DNA of 64,000 bases from Photobacterium aphoticum (GTDB lineage Bacteria; Pseudomonadota; Gammaproteobacteria; Enterobacterales; Vibrionaceae), in the NCBI RefSeq assembly GCF_001029435.1, contig NZ_LDOV01000010.1, positions 124,001 to 188,000 on the forward strand. Direction: 5' to 3'. This document shows, in pieces, positions 9,051-18,236 of the stretch. Under the pieces are notes generated by a model. The model was not told the origin of the DNA and made no database searches. It worked only from the letters and a program-made list of their open reading frames with translations. Each line of letters starts with the position of its first letter. The first letter of the stretch is position 1. The position numbers and the translations under genes are program-made.

Positions 9051-9550
9051 TATTTCATGTTGTTGTAACTGACGCTAAAAGCTTGCCGCCATCCCCATTG
9101 TCGATGCACCCCATAAGGCTCTGAAAAAGGGCGTCGCCACTGGTAACGATCTAAGATGGTTATATGCCACAGACCATTGCCAATAAAGAGAAAGTGACAT
9201 GTATTGGCTGTGCTATCTGACGATAGGTGGAAGATACCATCGCAGTAAGGTGCTGAAATTCGGGCTGTATCAAGGATAGTATTGTCGAGATCAAGCAGAT
9301 AGAGGTGTAATTGCTCTTCAAAGACCACACCGTCACTTAAAATCAGTAAGGTTTTATTACTATAAACATGTACATGTTCCAAGACACACCCTGATAACGT
9401 TATCCCAGTTGGTTTGTTGTTACACAGGAGTGAACTGCTGGTGGATTCATCCGTGGGTGATGAGGTAGGTTGAAGACTATATTGATGTTTTTGCATGTGA
9501 ACAGTCACGAATATCTTCCAGCTTGTTTTATTTATTATGGGTACAGGCAT
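9050..9550 (-). CDS. Hypothetical protein
   Basis: 166 residues, no signal peptide or membrane segment. The first 45 residues are Ser/Thr/Pro-rich and may be outside the true protein; an internal ATG at 9496 is possible. From residue 52 on it reads as alternating beta-strand-like segments (GCVLEHVHVYSNKTLLILSDGVVFEEQLHLYLLDLDNTIL), ending in an aromatic stretch with several Trp. No ribosome site is obvious for either start. No family recognised. Real coding is plausible from composition only. Confidence 0.4.
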   Translation of the reverse strand: MPVPIINKTSWKIFVTVHMQKHQYSLQPTSSPTDESTSSSLLCNNKPTGITLSGCVLEHVHVYSNKTLLILSDGVVFEEQLHLYLLDLDNTILDTARISAPYCDGIFHLSSDSTANTCHFLFIGNGLWHITILDRYQWRRPFSEPYGVHRQWGWRQAFSVSYNNMK

Positions 9551-9682
9551 TATTAGTGCAGATTGGATCGTGTTTCAAACGATGATGTGTGCTGAATATG
9601 ATTGCATGAAGAATAGAATGAAAAGGCACAGGGGACTACGTATTGTTACGTTTTCTTAGAGTGACTTAACAGTACGCCGATA

Positions 9683-10660
9683 TTATTTAATTTCTGAAAA
9701 AAGTTTAAAAACACGGACATATTCCGGTGCTTGAAATACTGCAATTTGTTCTAAAGATTCAGCACGTAAGCGCCCATAGTGTGTATTGGCTTTCTCAAGT
9801 AAGGATTCCAGCGCGGCTTTTTTCATGTCCATGCATTGGGTGGTACGCAGATAATTGGTCAGAAACGTGTGCTGAATGGCAAGATCATTCAGATCACCCA
9901 ATGATGTCTGTACTTGCTTTAGCAGGAGCAGCTGCTGTTTGGCTTGTGCCTTAGGATACAGTGGCGTGAAATACTCCAATGCATAACGGAATTTTTTCCC
10001 TTCAATACGCAGTTGATGCAGTTTGTGATCGGGAGAGGTGGCAGTAATGCCTTCGCTCCGCTTTGTAAAGCGATGATAGTGATGATGTAGGGTCGTTTGC
10101 GCCAATGTCTTGGAAGATATCGTGGCTTTTGGATCACTATTGGCTGTCGCTGCGTGTTTCAATTCATCCAACAGGCCATCAATGACCGTGCAGTGTTGTT
10201 GATATTCATTGGATTTGAGCCAGCGTTTTACCTGTTTGAAGGTTTTACGACGGGTATCTTGCAGATCATCAAAAAAGCGGGTCAGGCCGTTATGGTGGCA
10301 GTGCTCGAGCAGAAAGAAATACTCTTCCATTTTCATTAAGAACACATCCAGATCCCGCAGGGTATTGGTGCGTTGCATCAAGGTTCGCAGAGCCAGTTTC
10401 AGCATCACTTTTTGTTGTTTCTCAAACAGAGGATGCAGCAAACCTATGAGCGCGCGGCAACGGCGCAGAGACACCCGGTACTGGTGCAAAAACTCCTCAT
10501 CGTCATCGCGAATAATACCTTGCTCATGACGTCTAGCATGCTGAAATTCACACTTCAAATAGTGGTAGGTGGCAAGGTGAACATCAGTGTCTGCTTTCAG
10601 CGCAACGTCTGGCCGTTTATGTTTCGGGAGTTTGAGCTGATCACGTTTAGTTACTGACAT
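9683..10660 (-). CDS. CHAD domain protein
   Basis: 325 residues. The CHAD domain (conserved histidine alpha-helical domain) spans about 25-310. It shows the typical HQYRVSLRRCRALI helix, the TLRDLDVFL motif, and in the second half the mirrored HKLHQLRIEGKKFRYALEYF and LGDLNDLAI motifs, with numerous conserved His, Arg and Lys. Family knowledge: CHAD proteins bind inorganic polyphosphate through these basic helices and often associate with polyphosphate granules. There is no CYTH or polyphosphate kinase partner in the window. Monocistronic. Confidence 0.88.
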   Translation of the reverse strand: MSVTKRDQLKLPKHKRPDVALKADTDVHLATYHYLKCEFQHARRHEQGIIRDDDEEFLHQYRVSLRRCRALIGLLHPLFEKQQKVMLKLALRTLMQRTNTLRDLDVFLMKMEEYFFLLEHCHHNGLTRFFDDLQDTRRKTFKQVKRWLKSNEYQQHCTVIDGLLDELKHAATANSDPKATISSKTLAQTTLHHHYHRFTKRSEGITATSPDHKLHQLRIEGKKFRYALEYFTPLYPKAQAKQQLLLLKQVQTSLGDLNDLAIQHTFLTNYLRTTQCMDMKKAALESLLEKANTHYGRLRAESLEQIAVFQAPEYVRVFKLFSEIK

Positions 10661-10853
10661 TTTGCACCTTTTCTAGTTACTCCTATTATTTTAGTGGGGA
10701 ATAATAGGATTTCCCAAAAATGTCGTCGGAAATTTTGGTCTAGATGGATGAACTTACAGAGTGTGAATCAAAACTATCAGGATAAAATATTCTGATTTCC
10801 GCATACTCAATTTTTAGACATAGAAATATCTGGCTTTGTATCATTTCATATGA

Positions 10854-10904
10854 AACCAATCTGACATTTACTTTATTAAATGATTAATAATTGTCAGATT
10901 GGTT
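10854..10904. terminator. Long inverted repeat, probable bidirectional terminator
   Basis: Perfect 13-bp arms AACCAATCTGACA (10854-10866) and TGTCAGATTGGTT (10892-10904) around a 25-nt AT-rich loop. On the plus side CTGTTTTTGG follows, and on the minus side TTTCAT. It lies just past the lipoprotein gene stop. Confidence 0.55.
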
Positions 10905-10946
10905 CTGTTTTTGGTTGAAAGTAAATAATTAACTGCGTGAAGTGAT

Positions 10947-11357
10947 TTAAGTTTCTTGTTTACTTATATTGTTTGTGTCGATATCTTTGCAAATTACTTT
11001 TTCTTCATTATTTGAATATTTAATGATGACTCCTACTTCATCTATAGGCTGATCTTTTAACTCAAAGTTACTATATTCATACACAATAAAGTTGTTTGAT
11101 TTGTGATTACATTCAATGGAGTTTTCTGTTACTTGATAACGAAAGTAGCTATCATGCTTTATATCATCATTCTTGCAGTTGTATGTATCTTGTTTACCAT
11201 CGTACTTAATGTTTAATGTGTGTGAATTTTTGTTTTTTATAAAACTTACAGAGCTGTTTTTAGCATCACAGATAAGAATCTTATTATTTTTTTTAATTGC
11301 ACATGCATTAACTGATAAAATTATAGCGAAGAAATAAATAGCTTTTGTTTTTTTCAT
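10947..11357 (-). CDS. Small Cys-containing putative lipoprotein
   Basis: 136 residues starting MKKTKAIYFFAIILSVNAC. A basic start, a hydrophobic core and Cys19 in a lipobox-like V-N-A-C suggest a lipoprotein; a plain Sec signal is the alternative. The mature part is Asn/Lys/Ile-rich with further Cys residues (LICDAK, TYNCKND, IECNHK, VICKDI) that could form disulfides in the periplasm. Codon use and composition are far more AT-rich than the surrounding genes, a sign of recent acquisition. No family was recognised. Confidence 0.55.
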   Translation of the reverse strand: MKKTKAIYFFAIILSVNACAIKKNNKILICDAKNSSVSFIKNKNSHTLNIKYDGKQDTYNCKNDDIKHDSYFRYQVTENSIECNHKSNNFIVYEYSNFELKDQPIDEVGVIIKYSNNEEKVICKDIDTNNISKQET

Positions 11358-11844
11358 TGTTCATTCTCTTATTATGTTTGATGCTGATGGCCGATTTTTA
11401 AGTTAGAAGTGATTTCATACTCATCATTGTTTGTTTTTTGATTAATGATAATGAGAGGATGATGATTGATTGAAGAGTCTATTCATAGAAGATTTTGTGG
11501 AATTTGGACTTATAAGCAATTAAATATGTTGTATTTACTTTATTTTTCTTTTTAATGTGATGGTTGTTTAATATTTTAATGTGGAGGTTATTTGAAAGGT
11601 TGTTTATGTGGGGCTTCATTGGGATTCTGAGAAAACGCCAATTTTTAAAGCGCTTATGCAACAGGTGGTGGTAAGTATCATTTTAGCACCGGTCGTGAGC
11701 ATTATAACAATTTGGGGATGTATGGCACGTGGAGTTTACACGCAGGATTGACAGCTTGCGGGAGTAACCTGCGAGGTAAACTTCTCAAGGATAAACAGTT
11801 ACTGCTAAGTCTATTAATAGGACGGCAACCAAGAGGCTGTAGCC
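11358..11844. other. AT-rich intergenic region upstream of hppD
   Basis: The first 300 bp are strongly AT-rich and carry only short, unconvincing reading frames. From about 11650 composition returns to that of the chromosome; the last 100 bp should contain the hppD promoter and leader (AAGAGG ribosome site just before 11845). A possible 31-residue hydrophobic peptide frame is listed separately. Confidence 0.45.
11656..11751 (+). CDS. Possible 31-residue hydrophobic peptide
   Basis: A short frame opening at ATG 11656 encodes a peptide with one uninterrupted hydrophobic stretch (VVVSIILAPVVSIITIWG) and a short polar tail. There is no clear ribosome site. It could be a small membrane peptide or chance; kept at low confidence because the single membrane-span pattern is clean. 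Confidence 0.15.
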   Translation: MQQVVVSIILAPVVSIITIWGCMARGVYTQD

Positions 11845-12957
11845 ATGATGGAGAAGCAATCAATACCGCAATCTGACGCTGGCATGATATTACCTGTTGA
11901 GAATCCATTAGGGACGGATGGGTTTGAATTCGTGGAATTTACCGCACCCACTGCTGATGGCATTGCAGCATTAAAGATGCTCTTTTCGCAGATGGGATTT
12001 GCCGAGATCGCTCAGCATAAACACAAGCAGGTGTGGCTGTATCGCCAGGGCGATATCAATTTCATTGTGAATGGTGAGCCACAGTCACAGGCATCGGGAT
12101 TTGCGACTGTGCACGGTGCCAGCGTGAATGCGATGGCTTTTCGGGTCGAGGATGCTTCCGTAGCATTAGACTATGCAGCAGCACAGGGCGCGAAACCGTG
12201 TCCGCCACAAGCAGGGCCGATGGAGCTGAATATTCCGGCCATTTATGGCATCGGTGAGTCATTGATTTATTTGGTTGACCGTTATGGTGACCATGATATT
12301 TATGAAGTGGATTTTACTTATTATCCGGATGCTGCCGCCCGTTTAGTGGCTAAGGATGCCGGGTTATTAGTGATTGATCACCTGACGCACAATGTTGAAC
12401 GCGGCCATATGGATCACTGGGCGCAGTTTTATGAAAACATCGCTAATTTTAAAGAGATCCGACATTTCGATATCAAAGGCAAAATGACCGGTTTGTTGTC
12501 ACGCGCCATGACCGCTCCGTGCGGGAAGATCCGAATTCCTATCAATGAATCTCATGATGATAAATCACAGATTGCTGAATATCTGGCGCAATACAACGGG
12601 GAAGGGATCCAACATATTGCCCTGAGCACAGAAAACATCTTTGCGACAGTGACTCAGTTGCAGCAAAACGGACTGATATTTATGGATACGCCGGATACCT
12701 ACTATGAAGGGATCAGTAAGCGTGTTCCTGAACACCATGAAGATGTTGCCAAACTCAATGAGCTGAAAGTGCTGATTGATGGTGATGAAACCGGCATTTT
12801 ATTGCAGATCTTCACCCAGACGGTGATCGGGCCTGTGTTCTTTGAAATCATTCAACGCAAAGGCAATGAAGGCTTTGGGGAAGGGAATTTTCAGGCACTG
12901 TTTGAGTCCATCGAGTTGGATCAAATCCGCCGTGGTGTGCTGAAAGATAACGAATAA
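11845..12957 (+). CDS. hppD: 4-Hydroxyphenylpyruvate dioxygenase
   Basis: 370 residues of the Fe(II)-dependent HPPD family, which converts 4-hydroxyphenylpyruvate to homogentisate in tyrosine breakdown. Both vicinal-oxygen-chelate domains are present. The iron ligands are visible as His179 (IDHLTHNV), His257 (EGIQHIAL) and Glu334 (FFEIIQR). The C-terminal QTVIGPVFFEIIQRKGNEGFGEGNF block is the family hallmark. No homogentisate dioxygenase or maleylacetoacetate isomerase gene is adjacent. Start at 11845 by the AAGAGG site and family length. Confidence 0.96.
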   Translation: MMEKQSIPQSDAGMILPVENPLGTDGFEFVEFTAPTADGIAALKMLFSQMGFAEIAQHKHKQVWLYRQGDINFIVNGEPQSQASGFATVHGASVNAMAFRVEDASVALDYAAAQGAKPCPPQAGPMELNIPAIYGIGESLIYLVDRYGDHDIYEVDFTYYPDAAARLVAKDAGLLVIDHLTHNVERGHMDHWAQFYENIANFKEIRHFDIKGKMTGLLSRAMTAPCGKIRIPINESHDDKSQIAEYLAQYNGEGIQHIALSTENIFATVTQLQQNGLIFMDTPDTYYEGISKRVPEHHEDVAKLNELKVLIDGDETGILLQIFTQTVIGPVFFEIIQRKGNEGFGEGNFQALFESIELDQIRRGVLKDNE

Positions 12958-12976
12958 TACTTCTTCAGCGTCAAAT

Positions 12977-13033
12977 AAAAGGCCTCAACCCGAATGAGAT
13001 AGAAATATCATCATGCAGGTTGAGGCCTTTTTG
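12977..13033. terminator. Bidirectional terminator between hppD and chitinase genes
   Basis: Fourteen-bp arms AAAAGGCCTCAACC and GGTTGAGGCCTTTTT flank a 27-nt loop. T-tracts on both strands fit termination of the convergent hppD and chitinase transcripts. Confidence 0.88.
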
Positions 13034-13112
13034 TCAGTAAGAGGGTGATGGTGCAACAGGCTCGCCGGATCAGTGACAGTGTCGTCTGTGCGCCATCATT
13101 TCAGAGTCAGAC

Positions 13113-15290
13113 TTATAGCTTGTCCCAAGCGTCTGACCAGAAATTACTTGCACCCGGTGCGTATGACGCATTTGCACACCAGCCAGAGTATGGCCATGGC
13201 TTACACTGGTAGAGGTTACCATCCGCACCTGTCACAATGTCACCTTCACTGTATGCCGTACCAGGTACGTAATCAGGGTGTTCACCGCCCGGAGGAGGCG
13301 TCACTGTACCGCCGTCTTTCACGTTGAACGTTGCAGTTTGGTTCAGTGCATCGCTAGTCGCTGTGATACGGTGCTGACCGGCTTCTACACCGCTCAGGTT
13401 TAGTGTGATGGTTTGTTTGCCATCAATAGCAACGACCTTTTCACCGCCAGTGACAGGGTAACCTGCTGCATCGGTAACCGTCACATTCACGTTCATTAGG
13501 CTGCTGGTTTCTAGCGTTACCGTCAGAGACAGTGCGCCGTTATCCGCTGTGTACTGACCATTGATGCCAGACATCGCCAGTGTGTCATCTTCAGGGATTT
13601 CACCGCCGCCACAGTCGCTGTTACCGGTTACACGCCATACGCCCCATTCACCGGTTGTACCTGGTTCGTCACCGCGCGTCCACCATTCTGCACGCCAAGA
13701 TTTACCGGCATGGTTTACGCTATCGCCACCGTTGTACACGGTATCGCGATCCCACGCGTTTGCACACACGCTGCCGTCAGAAACGGTCACTTTACGGGTC
13801 ACTTTAACGGTCTGGTTCGCACTGTCTGTCACAGAGTAGGTCAGGGTGTATGTGCCCACAACCGCCGTGTTAACAGAACCGGTTTGAACGATGTTATCGG
13901 TCAGATCACCGTCTTCTGCGTCAATGGCTTTTACACCTGCCATTGGGTCAAAGCTTGCGCCGACTTTGATGCTTGCATCCTGTACGCCTTCAAAGACCGG
14001 TTTCAGGCTGTACACTTCAACGTTACGTGATGCTTTGGTTACGTTACCATCGCTGTCTGTCACGCTGTAAACCAGTACGTACTGGCCGATTTCATTCACG
14101 TTGACGGTGCCATCGACTACGATGCTGAACGTCAGATCGCCGTCTTCTTTATCGCGTGCAGTAATGCCGACCATTGGGTCAAACGGGCTGCCGTGGCGAA
14201 CGCGTGCATCTGTTACACCGGCAAAAGTCGGTTTGCCTTCTGATGGTGGTGGTGGCGTTTGACCGTGGATAAACGGGCCGTAGTCTTTGATGAATTGCTC
14301 GTTGTAAGCGTTACCCGCCGCATCCGTACCCATATCCCAGTTAACAGACCAAGTCATCACACCACGTAGTGGCTGACCTTCGCTGTTAAGGCGATTAAAG
14401 GCGTTGTACAAGTCTTGTGGATTTTTCACAAAACCAGACGCCGCCGCATCGTTACTGGTTGGAATACCGAAAACCAATTTATCGTGTGGGATCTTATGGA
14501 AACCACGGGTACCGTTCGCCAGTGAGTCAGCAATGTAGTAGATGAATTTTTCTTTCATCGCATCACTGTTTTGGGTGATCCATGCGTTTTCTTCGTCAAC
14601 CCAAATACCGTCACCACCTTGGTTGTAGAACTGTGGGTTGATCCAATCGTAGTAACCTTCCAGATTGGTCAGGTAAGGCACGTATTTGTCGCCTTGCTTC
14701 AGGTAAGGGAACTCTGGTGCCATGGTGATGAGGAAGTTTTTACCTTGCGTCTTGTAGTGATCTTTAACGATACGCAGGGCAGCAGGAATCACCGTTTGGT
14801 TGTCAGCTGCAGTAACGGCCGATTGTTCAAGGTCGATATCCAGACCATCAAAGCCGTAGTAATCTGTTACGCGAATGATTTCTTCCGCGAAGGCTTGCTC
14901 GTCACCGGTTTTCAGCTCAACGTGGGCATCTGCGCCACCTAGTGCGATCAGTACGGCACGGCCTTGCTTGTTCAGCGCGTCGATTTCATTGATAAATGCT
15001 TGTTCAGACAGGCCGATCATAGGATCAAGACGGAAAGTGGGAATACGGCCTTCTGCAGTGTTGAATACTTTCATGAAAGAAACGTTCACCACGTTGTACA
15101 TCGGGTTCACTGCTTTCAAGGTCACACACGGTGCGTTACCGCCTTTGTAGCCTGCACCGTCACACCAGTTGTGCCAGTAACCGACAACTACACCACCTTC
15201 AGGGTTTACCATTTCATTAGCCAGAGAGGGCGCTGCGGTCCCTGCAAGGCCAAGCAATATCGCTGCTTGTAATGCGCTGAATTTGATCAT
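13113..15290 (-). CDS. Secreted multidomain GH18 chitinase
   Basis: 725 residues from ATG 15290; the longer frame from a TTG lacks support. A signal peptide of about 24 residues ends at PSLA. The GH18 barrel covers about 31-345, with the catalytic DGLDIDLE at 148-155 (acid Glu155) and a substrate-site MAPEFPYL. Two tandem Ig-like domains of the DUF5011 type follow (about 371-525, each with VYSVTD or TYSVTD), then a CBM5/12-like domain with paired Trp (AEWWTRGDEP), a further beta-sandwich, a Pro/Gly linker and a terminal carbohydrate-binding module with Cys pair. It would be exported and hydrolyse chitin extracellularly. Confidence 0.93.
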   Translation of the reverse strand: MIKFSALQAAILLGLAGTAAPSLANEMVNPEGGVVVGYWHNWCDGAGYKGGNAPCVTLKAVNPMYNVVNVSFMKVFNTAEGRIPTFRLDPMIGLSEQAFINEIDALNKQGRAVLIALGGADAHVELKTGDEQAFAEEIIRVTDYYGFDGLDIDLEQSAVTAADNQTVIPAALRIVKDHYKTQGKNFLITMAPEFPYLKQGDKYVPYLTNLEGYYDWINPQFYNQGGDGIWVDEENAWITQNSDAMKEKFIYYIADSLANGTRGFHKIPHDKLVFGIPTSNDAAASGFVKNPQDLYNAFNRLNSEGQPLRGVMTWSVNWDMGTDAAGNAYNEQFIKDYGPFIHGQTPPPPSEGKPTFAGVTDARVRHGSPFDPMVGITARDKEDGDLTFSIVVDGTVNVNEIGQYVLVYSVTDSDGNVTKASRNVEVYSLKPVFEGVQDASIKVGASFDPMAGVKAIDAEDGDLTDNIVQTGSVNTAVVGTYTLTYSVTDSANQTVKVTRKVTVSDGSVCANAWDRDTVYNGGDSVNHAGKSWRAEWWTRGDEPGTTGEWGVWRVTGNSDCGGGEIPEDDTLAMSGINGQYTADNGALSLTVTLETSSLMNVNVTVTDAAGYPVTGGEKVVAIDGKQTITLNLSGVEAGQHRITATSDALNQTATFNVKDGGTVTPPPGGEHPDYVPGTAYSEGDIVTGADGNLYQCKPWPYSGWCANASYAPGASNFWSDAWDKL

Positions 15291-15323
15291 TGCGTTATCT
15301 CTTCTCAATTCATGACAGATTTG

Positions 15324-15445
15324 TAATACCCAAACTGCCTCAGACAGGGATTATCTATTGCGTAAGTTGCACTGGCAGGTAGGAAAATACAGACAAACCT
15401 AGATGCCAATATTGAATGAACGCGATTGAGGAAGCTTGGGTATTA
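15324..15445. mobile_element. MITE-like element with 19-bp terminal inverted repeats
   Basis: A 122-bp segment bounded by TAATACCCAAACTGCCTCA (15324-15342) and its near-perfect inverse ending at 15445 (17 of 19 positions match). It carries no reading frame of note. No target-site duplication longer than the terminal TA is evident. The layout is that of a non-autonomous miniature inverted-repeat element or an intergenic repeat family; it lies in the promoter region of the chitinase gene. Confidence 0.55.
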
Positions 15446-15883
15446 ATCAGTAATCTACGGGCTTACGATTCGTTGAGAAATTTATTATTAATATTTCGAA
15501 GCGTCAAATAATAAAAGTTGAACCAATATCACAAATCAGAAACAAGATATGTGTATACCTATTTATAATGTTTATTTGTAGGAAGATTCTTACGTATAAT
15601 TGTATCTACTATCCCGCCGTCAATTTTTTATTCCTTTTTCTTGGCTTAATAAAGATTGATACCAAAACAAATTATGAAGAATAATATAAACTTACAAGTA
15701 GTTATTGTTGTTTTTGTTGTGATTATTGGCTTCTGTTAAATATTTATCATATCTCATTTTATGGTGGTTTTTGTTGCGTTTTGGTTTTTATTTGTACGCT
15801 GTTTTAAAAGTTTTATGCCTTTTGCTGATATTTGTCTTAAAACCGGATACAGTGAGGTATACATCTAATTAAAATCAATACGT
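15446..15883. other. AT-rich intergenic region between divergent chitinase and NTPase genes
   Basis: About 440 bp of AT-rich sequence following the MITE-like element. It should hold the promoter for the downstream NTPase-channel operon, whose ATG at 15884 has only a weak ribosome site. No reading frame or clear operator was recognised. Confidence 0.4.
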
Positions 15884-18235
15884 ATGAATAAAGTTAGCTA
15901 TTATTTTATTTTGATTTTTTCATTGTTTTTCAGCCAACTAGCTTGTGCCAATTGGGGAATCAATACCGATAAACCGATTCCGTTGAATGAAAAAGTCACT
16001 GATATTTCTTCCGAGATCAATGCGCTACCTGAATCGCATTTCTTTACCACCCGTGAATACACGAAAGTGAAGCAATTGCTTTCTACGACCTTGTCGGAGC
16101 AGAAGGCACAGATGGATCACTTGTCAGATGCATTGCGCGTGTACAGGAAAGATCCAAGTCAGGGTAACTGGCGAGAAGTGGAAGGTGATCACCGTGCGCT
16201 GGCTTCACTGAATGTCAGCAAACAACGTTTGTTGCAATTAACGGACAGTAAAACGCGTGATCAATTAACCGGATTTGGTCCTAGCGGTGTGACGCAATTC
16301 TATTCTGAATTGGCGATCACGAAATTAAATATTCATTATTATGTGAATTACCAAATTCGTAGTTTTAAAAATCTATTACGTGATCTGTCTATTTCACCGG
16401 TGCCAGTGATTAGCGTGATTTTTAAAGTGCTGTGTGTGATGTTCATTTTTAATTGGTGGATGCGCAACAGTGAGCGATTAATTCACGATTTTAAGATCTC
16501 GAAGATCAAACATGCCGCTGATCCAAGCCTGCTTGTGCGCACTATTTGGTATTGCAGTCGTGCCCACAAAGCTATTGCCTATTTGCTGCTGATTACCGCC
16601 ACGTTGCGTATTATCTCGACCTTGCCAAGTTTGCAGCATTTGATTTTCTTGGAAATCTTCACGTGGTGGGTATTGGGCGGCTCAATTGCCGTGAGCTTTA
16701 TTTTGGAGTTCGCGTACCGCAACAGTAAACACAATCGCCGCGAGATCATTGCACTGCGTTTATCGACCATCCGTCGTTATGTGTGGGGCATTATTGTGGC
16801 TGGGGTGATTTTGCAAATATCTGCTCGTACCTTGGGGCAGGGTACCATCTATGCGTGGATTTCTACCCTGATGGTGTTCTTCTTTGCCATGTTGACGGTG
16901 CTGACGTTGAAGCAATGGAACAGCACTATCTTTGCCCGTATTGCCATGTTAGACGGCTATCCGATCTCCGTACAGTGGGCGATCCGCAATAAAAAGACCT
17001 TTGGTATGTCGATTGTCGCGACAGCCTGTGGTGCCGCGTGGCTGATTGGCCGAACAGTACAGCATGTGGTGATTGCGACCTTGTCACAGCATGCGGCATT
17101 TAGTCACGCGTTGGCCTATTTGTTCCGTATTGAAGTGGCCAAGCAGACCGAGGTGGCGCGAGAGCAGTCCAATTTGGTGCGTGTGAAAGGGGATGCGGCG
17201 TTCGACTACATTCTGCCAGGTTCTGAAGGCTCAGAATTGATCGACGACTACGCCAAAGAAGAAATGCTGGCGATGTCCCGTTACCTGCTGACAGACAGTC
17301 CGGCAGTGTGCGTACTATCCGGCGAGCGTGGTGTGGGTTCAACCACCTTGATGAAGCGTATTCTTGCCAAAGCCAAGAACGTTACCCCGCTGTATATCAA
17401 CTGTCCGTATGACGGTTACACCGCCTTGCTGCCGGAATTTGCCCAGTTGCTTGGCCTTGCGGAAGACGCTACTGAGCAGGACATTCTGCATTACCTGCGT
17501 AATACCGATACGTGTTATTTGATTGCGTTTGATAACGCGCAGCGTTTGGTGAAGCCAAAGGTCAACGGCCTGGTTGATCTGATGAAACTGACCAACCTGT
17601 TACGTCAGGCGCGCAAGAGTCACCGTGTGGTGCTATCGATTGAAAAATCGAGCTGGCGTTTCATTGACCGTGCGCGTGGTGAGCGTTTGCTGTTTGACTT
17701 GGTGACTTTCATGCCGCGTTGGTCTGAAAAGCAAATTGGTCAACTATTGGAATCACGCATCGCTAATACCGACACGCATGCCGTGTCGTTCGATGGCCTC
17801 GTGCTGCCACGTCAGTGGGATGAAGATAACCTGACGGATGAAGAACGTGCCAAGAACGGTTTCTACCGTATTCTGTGGGACTACTCAGACGGTAACCCAA
17901 CGGTCGCACTGCGTTTCTTCCGTTTGTCGCTGCACCGTGAAAAAGACACTGATACGGTATTGGTGCGTTTGTTCCGCGCGCCGCAGACAGAAGATTTGGA
18001 AATGATGCCTAAGCCAATGCTGGCGGTATTGCGTTCTATCGTGCAATTGGAAGTGGCCTCGCCGGCGGATGTGTGTGATTGCAGTCGCCTGAGTATTGCC
18101 GAAGTGATCAGTACCCTGCGTTATTTCCAGAGCCGTGGATACATTGAGTGGAGTGACGAGAAAGCGCGTATTTCCGATCACTGGTTCCGCCATATTACAA
18201 ACGTGCTGCACCGTCAGCATCTATTGGTGAAGTAA
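15884..18235 (+). CDS. Membrane-anchored AAA-type NTPase with degenerate Walker A, partner of an MscS channel
   Basis: 783 residues. A signal peptide or first span ends near residue 22 (SQLACA). A periplasmic helical region follows (about 23-170), then about six hydrophobic segments between 172 and 405 (PVPVISVIFKVLCVMFIF, AYLLLITATLRII, FTWWVLGGSIAVSFIL, VWGIIVAGVIL, STLMVFFFAMLTVL, SIVATACGAAWLIG). The cytoplasmic part is an AAA/ExeA-like NTPase: GERGVGSTT at 480-488 is a P-loop with Ser486 where Lys is expected, and LIAFDNAQ gives a Walker-B-like Asp550 followed by Asn. The C terminus (about 710-783) looks like a winged helix. It ends 1 nt before the MscS gene, so the two are probably translationally coupled. 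A channel-gating role is inference. Confidence 0.75.
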   Translation: MNKVSYYFILIFSLFFSQLACANWGINTDKPIPLNEKVTDISSEINALPESHFFTTREYTKVKQLLSTTLSEQKAQMDHLSDALRVYRKDPSQGNWREVEGDHRALASLNVSKQRLLQLTDSKTRDQLTGFGPSGVTQFYSELAITKLNIHYYVNYQIRSFKNLLRDLSISPVPVISVIFKVLCVMFIFNWWMRNSERLIHDFKISKIKHAADPSLLVRTIWYCSRAHKAIAYLLLITATLRIISTLPSLQHLIFLEIFTWWVLGGSIAVSFILEFAYRNSKHNRREIIALRLSTIRRYVWGIIVAGVILQISARTLGQGTIYAWISTLMVFFFAMLTVLTLKQWNSTIFARIAMLDGYPISVQWAIRNKKTFGMSIVATACGAAWLIGRTVQHVVIATLSQHAAFSHALAYLFRIEVAKQTEVAREQSNLVRVKGDAAFDYILPGSEGSELIDDYAKEEMLAMSRYLLTDSPAVCVLSGERGVGSTTLMKRILAKAKNVTPLYINCPYDGYTALLPEFAQLLGLAEDATEQDILHYLRNTDTCYLIAFDNAQRLVKPKVNGLVDLMKLTNLLRQARKSHRVVLSIEKSSWRFIDRARGERLLFDLVTFMPRWSEKQIGQLLESRIANTDTHAVSFDGLVLPRQWDEDNLTDEERAKNGFYRILWDYSDGNPTVALRFFRLSLHREKDTDTVLVRLFRAPQTEDLEMMPKPMLAVLRSIVQLEVASPADVCDCSRLSIAEVISTLRYFQSRGYIEWSDEKARISDHWFRHITNVLHRQHLLVK

Positions 18236-18236
18236 G

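Noticed and set aside
11479-11661. 60-residue minus-strand frame in the AT-rich patch
   Set aside because: Asn/His/Lys/Ile-rich composition as expected from random AT-rich DNA, no ribosome site.
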